A stretch of DNA of 39,199 bases from Paracoccaceae bacterium (lineage in GTDB: Bacteria > Pseudomonadota > Alphaproteobacteria > Rhodobacterales > Rhodobacteraceae). The stretch is taken from contig CACPHA010000012.1 in assembly GCA_902633655.1 (NCBI GenBank), forward strand, positions 1 to 39,199, given 5' to 3'. Every line of letters starts with the position of its first letter. The first letter of the stretch is position 1. Made by a program: the position numbers and the translations under genes. Below, piece by piece: positions 9,651-18,527 of this stretch. The notes under the pieces were generated by a model. That model was not told where the DNA came from. It searched no databases and saw only the letters and a program-made list of their open reading frames with translations.

Positions 9651-11195
9651 ATGCTTAGGCCTTCTTTTTCAACTAACCGCATCTGGAATCCTAGTCAGAA
9701 ACCGCTTCTACCACAGCTTGATGAAAGACATCTTTCAAAAGTCGCCGTTATCGATGTGGGATCAAGCTCGGTGCGTTTAGTGGTTTTTGACGGCGCCGCA
9801 AGATCACCAGCTTATTTTTATAATGAAAAACTAATTTGCAGTCTTGGCGTTGGCATATCAACTACGGGTAAACTTAATCCTGAAGGTAAAATACGCGCCG
9901 TTGAAGCAATAAGACGGTTTAAATATCTGACTACATCAATGGGTATAAAACAGGTTACAGCAGTTGCTACCGCAGCCGTCCGATTAGCCAACGATGGTTT
10001 GGAATTTTGCGATCACGTTTATAGAGAAACAGGTCAAAAAATCTGGATAATTGACGGTAGAGATGAAGCTAGACTTTCGGCGCAAGGGGTGCTCCTGGGT
10101 TGGCCTGGGGCTTATGGGCTTGTTTGTGACATTGGTGGTTCTTCAATGGAACTTGCAGAAATCAGTTTTGGTAAAGTGGGTCGTCTTGCTACATCTGATC
10201 TTGGGCCCATAAAGTTGAGGGAATTAGAGGTTAGCAACTTAGAGAGGCTGCTATATATTCGGAAAACGGTCAAAAACCTTGCAAAAGAGTTTGGGCTACA
10301 TCACAATCGATTGTTTTTAGTCGGCGGTTCTTGGCGTACCTTAGCAAAGGTTGACATGTTCCGTACGAATTATCCGCTACATGTGTTGCACGAATATCGC
10401 ATGAGTAGAAAGTCTGTGGCAAAAACATTAGCACATATTCAAAAACACGGATTTGAAATAATCCAGGAGAAATATAAAATACCTGCGCTTCGGCTTCCAC
10501 TAATACCATATGCTGGGGAAGTCTTGGAGGGCTTACTTGATACTTTCGAATTGGATGACATCGCCATTTCAAGCTACGGATTGCGGGAAGGGTTACTTTT
10601 TCAGCAAATGTCTGATCCTATCAGATCAAGAGACCCTTTGATCGAAGCCTGCAAAGTTTCAGAAAAAAAAGATGCTCGCGTCCCGGGCATGGGTAAAGCT
10701 TTGTATAAGTTTGTTTTACCACTTTTCAAAGGTGCTGGAAAAGATCTTCTTAGGATCATTCGTGCAGCGTGTCTATTGCATGACGTAAGTTGGCGGGCCA
10801 ATCCGGATTATAGAGCCGAGGTATGCTTTGACAATGCATCCAGATCTAATCTTGGTGGGTTAAAACACTCAGAGCGAATTTTCCTGGGTCTCGCCCTGAT
10901 GCATCGCTATACAAATAAGCGAGATGATAAAATATTTGCTCCTATGTATAGAATTATCGATGAAGATAGAGTTAAGACCGCTGAAATACTAGGCAAAGCC
11001 ATGCGCCTTGGAGCCATGATTTGGCTCACCAATGACCCTGATCGCGCCAAACTTTGCTGGAATCCAAATAAGGTTGAACTTACGCTAAAATTGTCCGGAT
11101 CATCTTCAGCGTTGTTTGGCGAAGTTGCCGAGGCACGTCTTCAGTCTCTGGCAAATACTCTTTCAGCTAAAGGGATATGTATAGTTTCAGGTTGA
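9651..11195 (+). CDS. ppx: Exopolyphosphatase / guanosine pentaphosphate phosphatase (Ppx/GppA)
   Basis: ASKHA-fold phosphatase acting on polyphosphate and possibly pppGpp. The phosphate-1 motif is AVIDVGSSSVRLVVFDGA and the phosphate-2 motif CDIGGSSMELAEI. A C-terminal HD-like helical domain contains RAACLLHDVSWRANPDYRAE. Its length of 514 residues is usual for alphaproteobacterial Ppx. The ATG at 9651 is taken as the start; an in-frame TTG at 9630 lacks a visible ribosome site but cannot be excluded. The N-terminal 40 residues are poorly conserved leader sequence. It closes the operon that begins with the AI-2E gene. The polyphosphate kinase gene that commonly precedes it is absent. Confidence 0.92.
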   Translation: MLRPSFSTNRIWNPSQKPLLPQLDERHLSKVAVIDVGSSSVRLVVFDGAARSPAYFYNEKLICSLGVGISTTGKLNPEGKIRAVEAIRRFKYLTTSMGIKQVTAVATAAVRLANDGLEFCDHVYRETGQKIWIIDGRDEARLSAQGVLLGWPGAYGLVCDIGGSSMELAEISFGKVGRLATSDLGPIKLRELEVSNLERLLYIRKTVKNLAKEFGLHHNRLFLVGGSWRTLAKVDMFRTNYPLHVLHEYRMSRKSVAKTLAHIQKHGFEIIQEKYKIPALRLPLIPYAGEVLEGLLDTFELDDIAISSYGLREGLLFQQMSDPIRSRDPLIEACKVSEKKDARVPGMGKALYKFVLPLFKGAGKDLLRIIRAACLLHDVSWRANPDYRAEVCFDNASRSNLGGLKHSERIFLGLALMHRYTNKRDDKIFAPMYRIIDEDRVKTAEILGKAMRLGAMIWLTNDPDRAKLCWNPNKVELTLKLSGSSSALFGEVAEARLQSLANTLSAKGICIVSG

Positions 11196-11745
11196 TCTAC
11201 AACACAAAACAAACTGCTTTACGACAGTTAATTCCTACTAAAGATTGGTTCGGGTAGATAATCCCAAAGCCTTCTACCGCGGAACGCAAAATCAATAGTT
11301 CATATTGAACCTATTTGATGGTCAAGTCTGTTCAGCTACGGACGTTATGATGGGTAAGATCGTACCCTAAAAGATAAAGGCAAGATGTTGGCAGGTATTG
11401 AATAGCGTCTTACCTGTGAAGACATCAGTATGGATCAGAGATACTGCATTTGCCAGCAGAGCGGCAATTTTTCAAGAGTTGATCGTTGAGACAAATTATC
11501 AAAGTTGTGATGTCCATGGAACTTACGAAGCGTTTTTTCAATGTAAACAAAATTAATCAGACGCTATTATGGAATTCCCTAACAATGTGTATCAGTTCGC
11601 TATCACTACAATCATGGCACCACTCTACTACACGCCATAGGTCGGTGATCTCATTGAAAGTATGGAAGTTTACGTACAAAGTTAAAGCCCCCCTAAAGTC
11701 CCACCATCGGCATGCCAAGAACCCAAAGTCAGAGTTAAGTGAGTT
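11196..11745. other. 550-bp stretch without an intact gene
   Basis: It lies between the convergent ppx and the broken TerB-DnaJ gene. No RNA gene or clear terminator was seen. The right two thirds contain a plus-strand reading that looks like a decayed coding region, listed separately. The remainder shows nothing recognisable. Confidence 0.5.
11338..11685 (+). pseudogene. Possible decayed coding remnant, family unknown
   Basis: In one plus-strand frame the text is protein-like over about 80 codons, for example FQELIVETNYQSCDVHGTYE and MEFPNNVYQFAITTIMAPLY. Stop codons interrupt it at 11554-11556 (TAA) and after YYTP (TAG), and it ends at TAA 11683-11685. Upstream, a different frame carries LKDKGKMLAGIE, suggesting frameshifts as well. 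I do not recognise the family. The alternative is chance coding-like sequence in an old intergenic region. Confidence 0.3.
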
Positions 11746-12410
11746 CTAAGCAAGAATAGGATTGTAGGCCTTATTAACCCGAACCAGACGTTTTTCAGCA
11801 AGCTTTACAGCTTCAAGCGAGACTCCGCGTGCCATTGTTTGATCCGGATGACTATGTTTTACCAATTCCCGCCAAACAAGCTTTATTTCATACAAACTAT
11901 TTTCTGCTGACACGCCAAGCACCTCGAGAGAGTCGCACTTCTGACCCAAATTTTGCCGTGTTCGGATAGCGCGGGAATTATGGTCATTTATTCCAAATTG
12001 TTTTGTTACCTCTTCCAGAGACGTATTTTTGTTTGTACGATAGTGGCCATCAGATACCGCAATGCAGAGCAATCCTTCAAGTAAATCGTTAAGAACCGAA
12101 TTCCCTGAACCGAACATGCGAGAAATATTGCACGTACAAAACTCTAATCCCGAAATGTCTTGACGGACGAGAGTAAATACATGGGCAGCCTGTTATACAG
12201 CGGTATCAGGGGTTTAAAAAACTTCACGAATTTCTGTAACCCTATAACGGGTCACGTTGCCATCAGCCTTTGCCATTTTTGCATAAATGCGATTACGGCG
12301 ACAATAAAAGCAACAGATCTTTCCGGCGGCGCGCGCAAACAACCAAAAATCTTAACAAGACTTTCGCCAACTGAAAAAGCTTAAACAGCCTTGGATATCC
12401 GCTCCCGCAA
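11746..12410 (-). pseudogene. Broken TerB-DnaJ (DjlA-like) co-chaperone gene
   Basis: Reading upstream from the TAG stop at 11746, one frame gives the C-terminal J-domain (LEVLGVSAENSLYEIKLVWR, then HSHPDQ for the HPD motif) and a TerB-like domain (LNDLLEGLLCIAVSDGHY). This part could be taken for a 123-residue gene starting at 12117. The same frame continues upstream as KMAKADGNVTRYRVTEIREV and RQDISGLEF, broken by two stops. After a frameshift near 12260, the other frame gives ERISKAV-stop-AFSVGESLVKIFG and LRAPPERSVAFIVAVIAF. The whole reads like a TerB-DnaJ protein of about 220 residues known from roseobacters, here with three nonsense codons, one frameshift and no ATG start (TTG at 12410 is the nearest). 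An intact J-domain fragment might still be made, but I judge it a pseudogene. Confidence 0.85.
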
Positions 12411-12457
12411 GAACTAGCACAATCCTAACCTTCCCAAAGAGCATTGCCAGATAAAAT

Positions 12458-12949
12458 TCAAAGGAGTTTTTGCAATAAAATCAGATCAATCCAACGTTCA
12501 AATTTATATCCTACTCTGGGCAGGCGTGCGATATAGTCGAAACCTTTTCGTTCATGGAACCCCACTGCTGATGGATTATCGGCACTCACTCCGGCCCAAA
12601 GTGAGCGGACACCTGCCTTTTGAGCATGCTTGCAAAGAGAGTTCATTAAGGCTCCTCCTACCCCAAGGCCCTTGGCGCGCTTAATGACTAAAATAGTATG
12701 CTCCATGGTTTTGGCGTATCCAATGCCAGCACGAAACTGAAAATAAGTACAGAATCCCAAAATGCGCTCTAAATCCTCAGCTACCAAAAAGACTCTTCCA
12801 TCTTGTTCACAAGATTTAATCGCATCTTTTACCATCTCGGTAGATTTTTTCTCTGAGTTAAAGGTGATAGTAGTCTCGCAAATAAAGTAATTCCAAATTT
12901 TAGAAATAGCTTCTGCGTCCTTTGCCGTAGCAGATCTTATAATGGTCAT
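12458..12949 (-). CDS. GNAT acetyltransferase, phosphinothricin/amino-acid N-acetyltransferase type
   Basis: A 163-residue single-domain GNAT enzyme that transfers acetyl from acetyl-CoA to an amine. The N-terminus IIRSATAKDAEAISKIWN, the acetyl-CoA loop RAKGLGVGGALM and the C-terminal VSADNPSAVGFHERKGFDY fit the Pat/MnaT (YncA-like) group, which acetylates methionine sulfone, phosphinothricin or related amino acids; the substrate here is not known. The start ATG overlaps the stop of the upstream VOC gene (ATGA), so the pair is translationally coupled. Together with the broken DnaJ gene downstream this preserves a gene order I recall from roseobacters. Confidence 0.85.
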   Translation of the reverse strand: MTIIRSATAKDAEAISKIWNYFICETTITFNSEKKSTEMVKDAIKSCEQDGRVFLVAEDLERILGFCTYFQFRAGIGYAKTMEHTILVIKRAKGLGVGGALMNSLCKHAQKAGVRSLWAGVSADNPSAVGFHERKGFDYIARLPRVGYKFERWIDLILLQKLL

Positions 12950-13557
12950 AGCGTCACTGAACCATTGGGAGTTTGCAAAATTAAATTTATGGCGGGTTTC
13001 TTGGCATGGGCCAATTCTACCCTCGAGTCATTCAAAACGCGCTTTAGCCAAGGATTAATTTGAGCGATATTCGGATGCGACACTTTCAATTTTTGCAATC
13101 TACAGTCCCGCTCAGGTAACTTAAATGTGGGTGGTTGCGTCCCTTTCCAATCTATAATTGAAGGAGCACAACCATTTAGAGGTAGCTTACCATTGTCAGC
13201 AATAGTGAGGTCCCAGACTAGATCGTCTCTGGTCACTCTAATCGCTTTTCCTGCATTGTAGGGAAGTTGGGACAAGTCACGTGTCATGTCATCCGTCTCG
13301 CAGACCCACGTAATCAAACGAGGGACACCTGAAAAATCGCCAAGTTCATACCATAGGGCACGTTGTGTCGGTTTTGCCTTCGGGTCTAATGCTATTACTT
13401 CAAAGTAACAATTTCCAAGAGCCAAAAGGCGATTATGTGTACCAAACATATCATGACGGCCACCTTTATCCAATTTTAGCTTTAGTCGCTCCTCAACAAA
13501 AGTAATCCCCTCATCGAGAGTTTGGGCAGCCAATACAATGTGATCCAACTTTAGCAT
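12946..13557 (-). CDS. VOC family protein, glyoxalase-like domain
   Basis: A 203-residue vicinal oxygen chelate protein. It begins LDHIVLAAQTLDEGITFVEE, the usual first beta-alpha unit with the metal-binding-type His, and has GTHNRLLALGNCYFEVIAL, the paired strand ending in a Glu. This matches the Glyoxalase_3-like subgroup (PF13468 style), mostly of unknown substrate. The second half, ending VELAHAKKPAINLILQTPNG, forms the other module. It is the first gene of the VOC-GNAT pair. The start ATG at 13557 has only a weak ribosome site. No specific reaction can be assigned. Confidence 0.8.
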   Translation of the reverse strand: MLKLDHIVLAAQTLDEGITFVEERLKLKLDKGGRHDMFGTHNRLLALGNCYFEVIALDPKAKPTQRALWYELGDFSGVPRLITWVCETDDMTRDLSQLPYNAGKAIRVTRDDLVWDLTIADNGKLPLNGCAPSIIDWKGTQPPTFKLPERDCRLQKLKVSHPNIAQINPWLKRVLNDSRVELAHAKKPAINLILQTPNGSVTL

Positions 13558-13732
13558 TAGGCTTAGCTACATACAGGAGACATCAATCGCAATGGGTTTC
13601 AGAAATTATTATGGTTCTTTTAGTAATCTTCGCGATGAAAATCTTTTTGGCAAAACTAAAATGTAATCAACAGGGTATTTAGGATTGTCAAAGGGTACAT
13701 TAAGTCCAATCGCTCCACATAAGCCACACAGC

Positions 13733-13757
13733 GTTTAGCCATCATATGATGGTAAAC
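13733..13757. repeat. Long inverted repeat with 14-bp perfect palindromic core
   Basis: The core CCATCATATGATGG (13739-13752) is a perfect palindrome. It is flanked by GTTTA (13733-13737) and TAAAC (13753-13757), complementary arms offset by one unpaired base. It could be a dimeric repressor's operator, about 180 bp upstream of the VOC start. No partner regulator is adjacent. Confidence 0.5.
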
Positions 13758-13820
13758 ACGACAGGAAGGCATGTTATAAAATATGAAGTTATGTAATTAA
13801 CTTTTCAAATGCTTCCATTT

Positions 13821-13836
13821 TCGCAATTATTTGCGA
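13821..13836. repeat. Inverted repeat TCGCAA-4-TTGCGA
   Basis: Two perfect 6-bp arms separated by TTAT. It is a second operator-like palindrome in the same intergenic region, 64 bp from the end of the first. There is no sequence similarity to the first. Confidence 0.4.
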
Positions 13837-14406
13837 TACTTGGAACCGCCAATTTAAAACTCAGAGAACGACCTGGACTGAAAAGAATAAAGGAGCTGGA
13901 TCACCGCCTAAAACGTTCTGATTCTGCTGACAGAATAGCTCTTATCTCGTTTTGACTAGCGAACTTATTGACATGGCTTCTTTTTCAATAAAATATATAA
14001 CGCCCACATAAAGGCCGCGATACCTAATCTAAAAAATTAAAATTAAGCAACGAAGGAGTCCTCTAATAAATTGCATACAATCGCATTTTTTCCAACGGTT
14101 GAATTCGACTCTGCCTGATGCAAAATTGTGTCAAGTCCAGATTAAAATTTATATTTAAGATGAAAATTTTATGCGAAAACAGCAACTAGTATTTACACCT
14201 CGGAAATGGGAATTCTGTCATCCAACGAGTTGCCCAAGTTGGGTAGGTAAGGTACCCCAATTAAATAATCAAGAGAGGCTACTTTCATTGGATGCTGGAG
14301 GGAAAGCGGTCGTTATAGTGCACTTAATTTACTATGTACTTGATTGTGCCACAGTTACCGTTTCAAAATCTATAAAAAAACGTTTCGTGGATCAAGGGTT
14401 CTCCAA

Positions 14407-15066
14407 GTGAGCAGAAAAATTGAATGGATAAATAGCCAGGGCCTAACGGACTTCGAAGCGGCAGAAGAGTTTATGAAACAACGCGTTGACCAAATTATTG
14501 ATGGAAACGCGTCCGAGGCCATCTGGCTTCTTGAGCATCCTCCTGTTTACACGGCGGGCACTAGTGCTCATGATGCGGACCTAATATCAGCGCATCGTTT
14601 TCCAGTGTTTAAAACTGATCGCGGGGGCCAATATACATACCACGGGCCTGGACAGCGCATCGTCTATGTGATGTTGGACCTCAACAAAATGGGAAAAAAA
14701 GATGTACGCGCCTTTGTCAAGTGTCTTGAAAACTGGGTGATCTCAGCACTTGATCAATTCGATGTAAAGGGCGTAATTCGCGATGGGCGAGTAGGCGTTT
14801 GGGTGGAGCGCCCCGACAAACCAAGGCAAGCTGATGGTGTTATTCGGGAAGACAAAATTGCTGCAATTGGGATTCGGTTAAAAAAATGGGTTTCATTCCA
14901 CGGTATTTCCATAAACCTAGAGCCTGATCTTGAACATTTTTCTGGTATTACACCTTGTGGTATCTCCGAACATGGGATTACCAGCCTAGTCGACCTTGGT
15001 TTAATGGTTACGGCACGCGAACTCGACGACGCCTTGGAAAACACATTTATAAAACATTTTTCTTAG
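14407..15066 (+). CDS. lipB: Octanoyl-[acyl-carrier-protein]:protein N-octanoyltransferase
   Basis: LipB moves octanoate from ACP to lipoyl domains of 2-oxoacid dehydrogenases and GcvH, the first step of endogenous lipoate synthesis. The 219-residue protein shows [14 protein letters not shown], the family signature [20 protein letters not shown], the active-site Lys in [13 protein letters not shown] and the active-site Cys in [11 protein letters not shown]. The GTG at 14407 is chosen as start because AAGGG lies nine bases upstream and the product then begins like other LipB proteins ([10 protein letters not shown]). The frame stays open to 14344, but the extra residues do not resemble the family. 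ctaD follows after 190 bp. Confidence 0.95.
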   Translation: MSRKIEWINSQGLTDFEAAEEFMKQRVDQIIDGNASEAIWLLEHPPVYTAGTSAHDADLISAHRFPVFKTDRGGQYTYHGPGQRIVYVMLDLNKMGKKDVRAFVKCLENWVISALDQFDVKGVIRDGRVGVWVERPDKPRQADGVIREDKIAAIGIRLKKWVSFHGISINLEPDLEHFSGITPCGISEHGITSLVDLGLMVTARELDDALENTFIKHFS

Positions 15067-15160
15067 ATTCCTTGTCTCCAGTTCTGAGGACTTGAAATTT
15101 AACTCCAGGCTTTTCGATGGACCGCATTGTTTTTTCTTTTACCTGCGGCAAAGACGTGCA

Positions 15161-15189
15161 TTGCCTGTTACTTTAACGGTGCGTATATC
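15161..15189 (+). promoter_or_regulatory. Possible promoter of ctaD
   Basis: TTGCCT (15161-15166), a 17-bp spacer and TATATC (15184-15189), each 4 of 6 against the sigma-70 consensus, lie about 70 bp upstream of the ctaD start. Modest match only. Confidence 0.3.
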
Positions 15190-15257
15190 TATCGGCATTG
15201 GAACCGTTAAGATTTTGAGTCTTTTTAGTAAAAAATAAATATAAGTAGGAGCAAGAC

Positions 15258-16946
15258 ATGGCAGACGCAGCCATCCATGGCCACGAACATACAGACCAGC
15301 GTGGATTTTTCACACGCTGGTTCATGTCCACAAACCATAAAGACATTGGCATACTATATCTAGTTGTGTCAGCTCTTGTTGGGTTCATTTCGGTAGCCTT
15401 CACGATTTATATGCGCCTGGAGCTGATGGAGCCTGGTGTCCAGTATATGTGCCTTAACGAAATGGGTGAAGCTGCTCCTCGGCTCGTGTCTAGTGGTACA
15501 AATTGTTTTGCGCCAAACGGGCATTTATGGAATGTGTTGGTAACTGCTCATGGTATTTTAATGATGTTCTTCGTGGTAATACCTGCGCTGTTCGGTGGCT
15601 TTGGTAACTATTTTATGCCATTGCAAATTGGCGCGCCTGATATGGCCTTTCCCCGGATGAACAATCTTTCCTTCTGGCTCTATGTGGCAGGGACAACATT
15701 GGCGATATGTTCTGTTTTGGCGCCGGGTGGCAACGGCCTCGCTGGTTCTGGTGTTGGTTGGGTTTTATATCCGCCATTGTCAGTAAATGAAGCAGGTATG
15801 TCTATGGACCTTGCCATATTCGCTGTACATGTTTCTGGAGCATCTTCTATTCTTGGTGCGATAAATATGATCACCACCTTCTTGAACATGCGTGCCCCTG
15901 GTATGACACTTTTCAAAGTCCCTTTGTTTGCTTGGTCTATCTTCGTAACAGCATGGCTCATTTTGTTGTCTTTGCCGGTTCTGGCCGGTGCCATAACGAT
16001 GTTGCTCACAGACCGCAATTTTGGAACAACTTTCTTTGACCCGGCCGGCGGCGGCGATCCCGTTCTTTATCAACACATTCTTTGGTTCTTTGGGCATCCA
16101 GAGGTCTATATTATCATTCTTCCGGGATTTGGCTTGATCAGTCATGTAATTGCGACATTCTCAAGAAAACCAGTCTTTGGCTATCTACCAATGGTTTGGG
16201 CCTTGATAGCAATTGGCGTGCTTGGCTTCGTTGTATGGGCACACCACATGTATACGGTCGGCATGTCTCTTACACAGCAGTCATACTTCATGCTTGCCAC
16301 GATGGTAATCGCAGTGCCAACTGGTATCAAGGTATTTAGCTGGATTGCAACGCTTTGGGGAGGATCGATCGAGTTTAAAACTCCAATGCTCTGGGCATTT
16401 GGCTTTCTTTTCTTATTCACATTAGGTGGCGTCACAGGAATTGTTCTTGCTCAGGCACCTCTGGATAGAGCTTACCACGACACATACTATGTGGTTGCCC
16501 ATTTCCACTACGTTATGTCTTTGGGCGCAGTGTTTACAATCTTTGCTGGCATCTATTACTACTTTGGCAAAATGACCGGTCGGGCTTATCCAGAGTGGGC
16601 AGGCAAATTGCACTTCTGGATGATGTTTATCGGTTCTAATCTAACATTTTTCCCTCAGCATTTCCTTGGACGCCAGGGTATGCCGCGTCGCTATATCGAC
16701 TATCCAGAGGCTTTTGCATACTGGAATTGGTGGTCTAGCCTCGGAGCATTTTTATCTTTCGCTTCCTTTATTCTTTTCTTTGGAATTATTACTTACTCAC
16801 TGACCAGAGGTGCCCGAATCACGCAGAACAACTATTGGAATGAATATGCGGATACTCTAGAGTGGACCCTTCCATCACCCCCACCAGAACACACTTTTGA
16901 AATTCTTCCCAAGCAGGAAGCATGGGATAAATCAAGCGCGCACTGA
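15258..16946 (+). CDS. ctaD: Cytochrome c oxidase subunit I, aa3 type
   Basis: Catalytic subunit of the proton-pumping terminal oxidase, with 12 membrane helices carrying haem a and the haem a3-CuB centre. The 562-residue length is normal. Seen in order: [20 protein letters not shown] (haem a ligand His), [17 protein letters not shown] (CuB His and the D-channel Glu typical of type A1 oxidases), [10 protein letters not shown] (CuB His pair) and [13 protein letters not shown] (haem a and a3 ligands). Start ATG with AGGAG seven bases upstream. It stands apart from ctaC/ctaE, which are not in this window, as is usual in Rhodobacterales. A hairpin terminator follows. Confidence 0.98.
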   Translation: MADAAIHGHEHTDQRGFFTRWFMSTNHKDIGILYLVVSALVGFISVAFTIYMRLELMEPGVQYMCLNEMGEAAPRLVSSGTNCFAPNGHLWNVLVTAHGILMMFFVVIPALFGGFGNYFMPLQIGAPDMAFPRMNNLSFWLYVAGTTLAICSVLAPGGNGLAGSGVGWVLYPPLSVNEAGMSMDLAIFAVHVSGASSILGAINMITTFLNMRAPGMTLFKVPLFAWSIFVTAWLILLSLPVLAGAITMLLTDRNFGTTFFDPAGGGDPVLYQHILWFFGHPEVYIIILPGFGLISHVIATFSRKPVFGYLPMVWALIAIGVLGFVVWAHHMYTVGMSLTQQSYFMLATMVIAVPTGIKVFSWIATLWGGSIEFKTPMLWAFGFLFLFTLGGVTGIVLAQAPLDRAYHDTYYVVAHFHYVMSLGAVFTIFAGIYYYFGKMTGRAYPEWAGKLHFWMMFIGSNLTFFPQHFLGRQGMPRRYIDYPEAFAYWNWWSSLGAFLSFASFILFFGIITYSLTRGARITQNNYWNEYADTLEWTLPSPPPEHTFEILPKQEAWDKSSAH

Positions 16947-17017
16947 GCGCAATTACATAAATCGAAATTAAGAACAACCAACCACTAAGATCCCTTTTTG
17001 CGACATCACCAATCTTT

Positions 17018-17046
17018 TTTAAGGTAGATTTACCCTTAAATTTTTT
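17018..17046 (+). terminator. Rho-independent-like terminator after ctaD
   Basis: Arms TTTAAGG (17018-17024) and CCTTAAA (17034-17040) with a 9-nt loop, followed directly by six T (17041-17046). The stem is AT-rich but the layout is classical. It lies about 70 bp after the ctaD stop and only 16 bp before the DUF2244 start. Confidence 0.5.
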
Positions 17047-17062
17047 ACTAGCAGAGTTATAC

Positions 17063-17560
17063 ATGCCGTATCGCTGGATTGCATATGAAGATGAACTATC
17101 AGAAACCCGGGTCGTGGAGCTCTGGCCACATAATTCTTTGCCCAAGAATGGCTTTGCCGCCTTTATAATCATCACATTTGTTCTGACACTTTTTCCCTTG
17201 ATCGCACTTTCTGGGACAATTTTGTTTTGGGGGCTTTTACCATTTATGATGCTTGCCCTGTGGACTATCTGGGTAGCACTTAAGCAAAGTTATAAAAATA
17301 ATGAAATTTTTGAACGATTAAGTTTTGATTGCAAAATGCTTGAACTCATACGAATGAGTTCCTCTGGCAATAATAAAAGTTGGACCTGTGAAGGTTATTG
17401 GAGCCGCGTAAACCTATATGCTTCTGAGGGTCCAGTCCCCTTTTATGTAACTCTTAAAGGAAATGGGCGGGAAGTTGAGATTGGTGCATTCTTGAGCGAA
17501 GGAGAGCGTAAGTCGCTTTACAACGAATTGCGTACGACGCTTGACGGGTATAAAGCGTAA
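17063..17560 (+). CDS. DUF2244 family membrane protein
   Basis: A 165-residue protein with two adjacent membrane helices (about 35-75) followed by a soluble domain containing WTCEGYWSRVNLY and VEIGAFLSEGERKSLYNELR. This is the pattern of DUF2244, an integral membrane family often encoded near cytochrome oxidase genes in alphaproteobacteria. Its position directly behind ctaD agrees with that. A role in oxidase assembly has been suggested only by such neighbourhood; the function is unknown. The ribosome site before the ATG is weak. Confidence 0.8.
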   Translation: MPYRWIAYEDELSETRVVELWPHNSLPKNGFAAFIIITFVLTLFPLIALSGTILFWGLLPFMMLALWTIWVALKQSYKNNEIFERLSFDCKMLELIRMSSSGNNKSWTCEGYWSRVNLYASEGPVPFYVTLKGNGREVEIGAFLSEGERKSLYNELRTTLDGYKA

Positions 17561-17590
17561 ACTGCACGACAACAATAGAGAGCTAGGCAT

Positions 17591-18493
17591 ATGCAGCAAA
17601 CACCAGCAACGCCTAAGACAAGAAGGTGGTGTAACCTCGTACTTGCCAGACTCGGTATACTGCAAGCTGATTTATCAGTCGATCTGAAAGCCTCCGAACA
17701 CTTTGCACTCCTACTCAGGAAGAAGAAGAGATCTCGCACCTCGAGAGCTTCACAAGTTGTCTTTTTATTACCGTTAGTAAGACGTGCACAAGTTAGTGAT
17801 TGGTCGATCGTTGAGGGCAACCTGAGCAAGACGTTAAAGTGCTTACTTAAACAAACTAACCCCAATTGGGTTGCCATTATTTGCAGTCAGGATAAACCAA
17901 ACATGCCCGATGACAGGAGAATACACTTTTTGCAGTATGAAACCTCAATCAGAGGAAACGATAAATGGGCTAAGCTTGCAGAACTTATAAATTATTTTCC
18001 TAAAGTTGCCAAACCGTCTGGCTATGTTATGACGTTTGACGCAGATGACCTTGCACATCGTGATCTGGTTCATACTTTTCTAACAATTCAACACCCGAAT
18101 GGATACCTTATCGATCACGGCATCGTTCATGATATCTCCGCAGGCACTTTTGGGCAAGCTGGAAGCCCCACCCTTGATCAACCGCTACGAAAACCGTTTT
18201 GGAAGCTTTGCGGCAGTTGCGCTACGTTTCGCTATGATCCAAATGAACATAAGCTTTTGCAGGACTTCCTCAGAGCTACATTTCAACATGAACACCGGAT
18301 GTTTCCATATTTAGCATCATTAGCGGGTCGACCATTACACAGCCTGAAGGACAATTTAGTGATTTACGAATTTAACCATGGGGAAAATTTCGGCCTTCGG
18401 AGAAATAGAGGCAATTACAAATCTCGGTTTGTTGAACGCTATAGAATAAAGGACACATCTGTTCTCAAAGAGTTACCCAAGAACTTTAGCTGA
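17591..18493 (+). CDS. Glycosyltransferase-like protein (GT-A fold)
   Basis: A 300-residue protein. The middle reads like a nucleotide-sugar glycosyltransferase of GT2/rhamnosyltransferase style: QVVFLLPLVRRAQVSDW for the first strand, NPNWVAIICSQDKPNMP, and YVMTFDADDLAHRDLVHTF with a DxD-type metal site. There is no signal peptide or membrane helix, so it is probably cytoplasmic. It starts 30 bp after DUF2244 and ends 34 bp from the convergent yqeY. Donor, acceptor and pathway cannot be read from the sequence. No other glycan genes are nearby, so it may act on a surface polysaccharide made elsewhere. Confidence 0.65.
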   Translation: MQQTPATPKTRRWCNLVLARLGILQADLSVDLKASEHFALLLRKKKRSRTSRASQVVFLLPLVRRAQVSDWSIVEGNLSKTLKCLLKQTNPNWVAIICSQDKPNMPDDRRIHFLQYETSIRGNDKWAKLAELINYFPKVAKPSGYVMTFDADDLAHRDLVHTFLTIQHPNGYLIDHGIVHDISAGTFGQAGSPTLDQPLRKPFWKLCGSCATFRYDPNEHKLLQDFLRATFQHEHRMFPYLASLAGRPLHSLKDNLVIYEFNHGENFGLRRNRGNYKSRFVERYRIKDTSVLKELPKNFS

Positions 18494-18527
18494 CGGGCAA
18501 TAATCAAAACAAAGGCAACAACGCAAT

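Larger units (their letters stand above)
13558..14406. other. 850-bp non-coding stretch between divergent genes
   Basis: It separates the VOC-GNAT operon (minus) from lipB (plus). It holds two conspicuous inverted repeats (13733-13757 and 13821-13836). A faint protein-like minus-strand reading lies at about 13630-13770 (VPFDNPKYPVDYILVLPKRF, ending in a stop). Open frames at 14171-14406 have no protein-family character. No tRNA or sRNA was recognised. Confidence 0.5.

Noticed and set aside
14171-14410. Open frame of 79 codons before lipB
   Set aside because: No ribosome site and no protein-family character; it overlaps the true lipB start in another frame.
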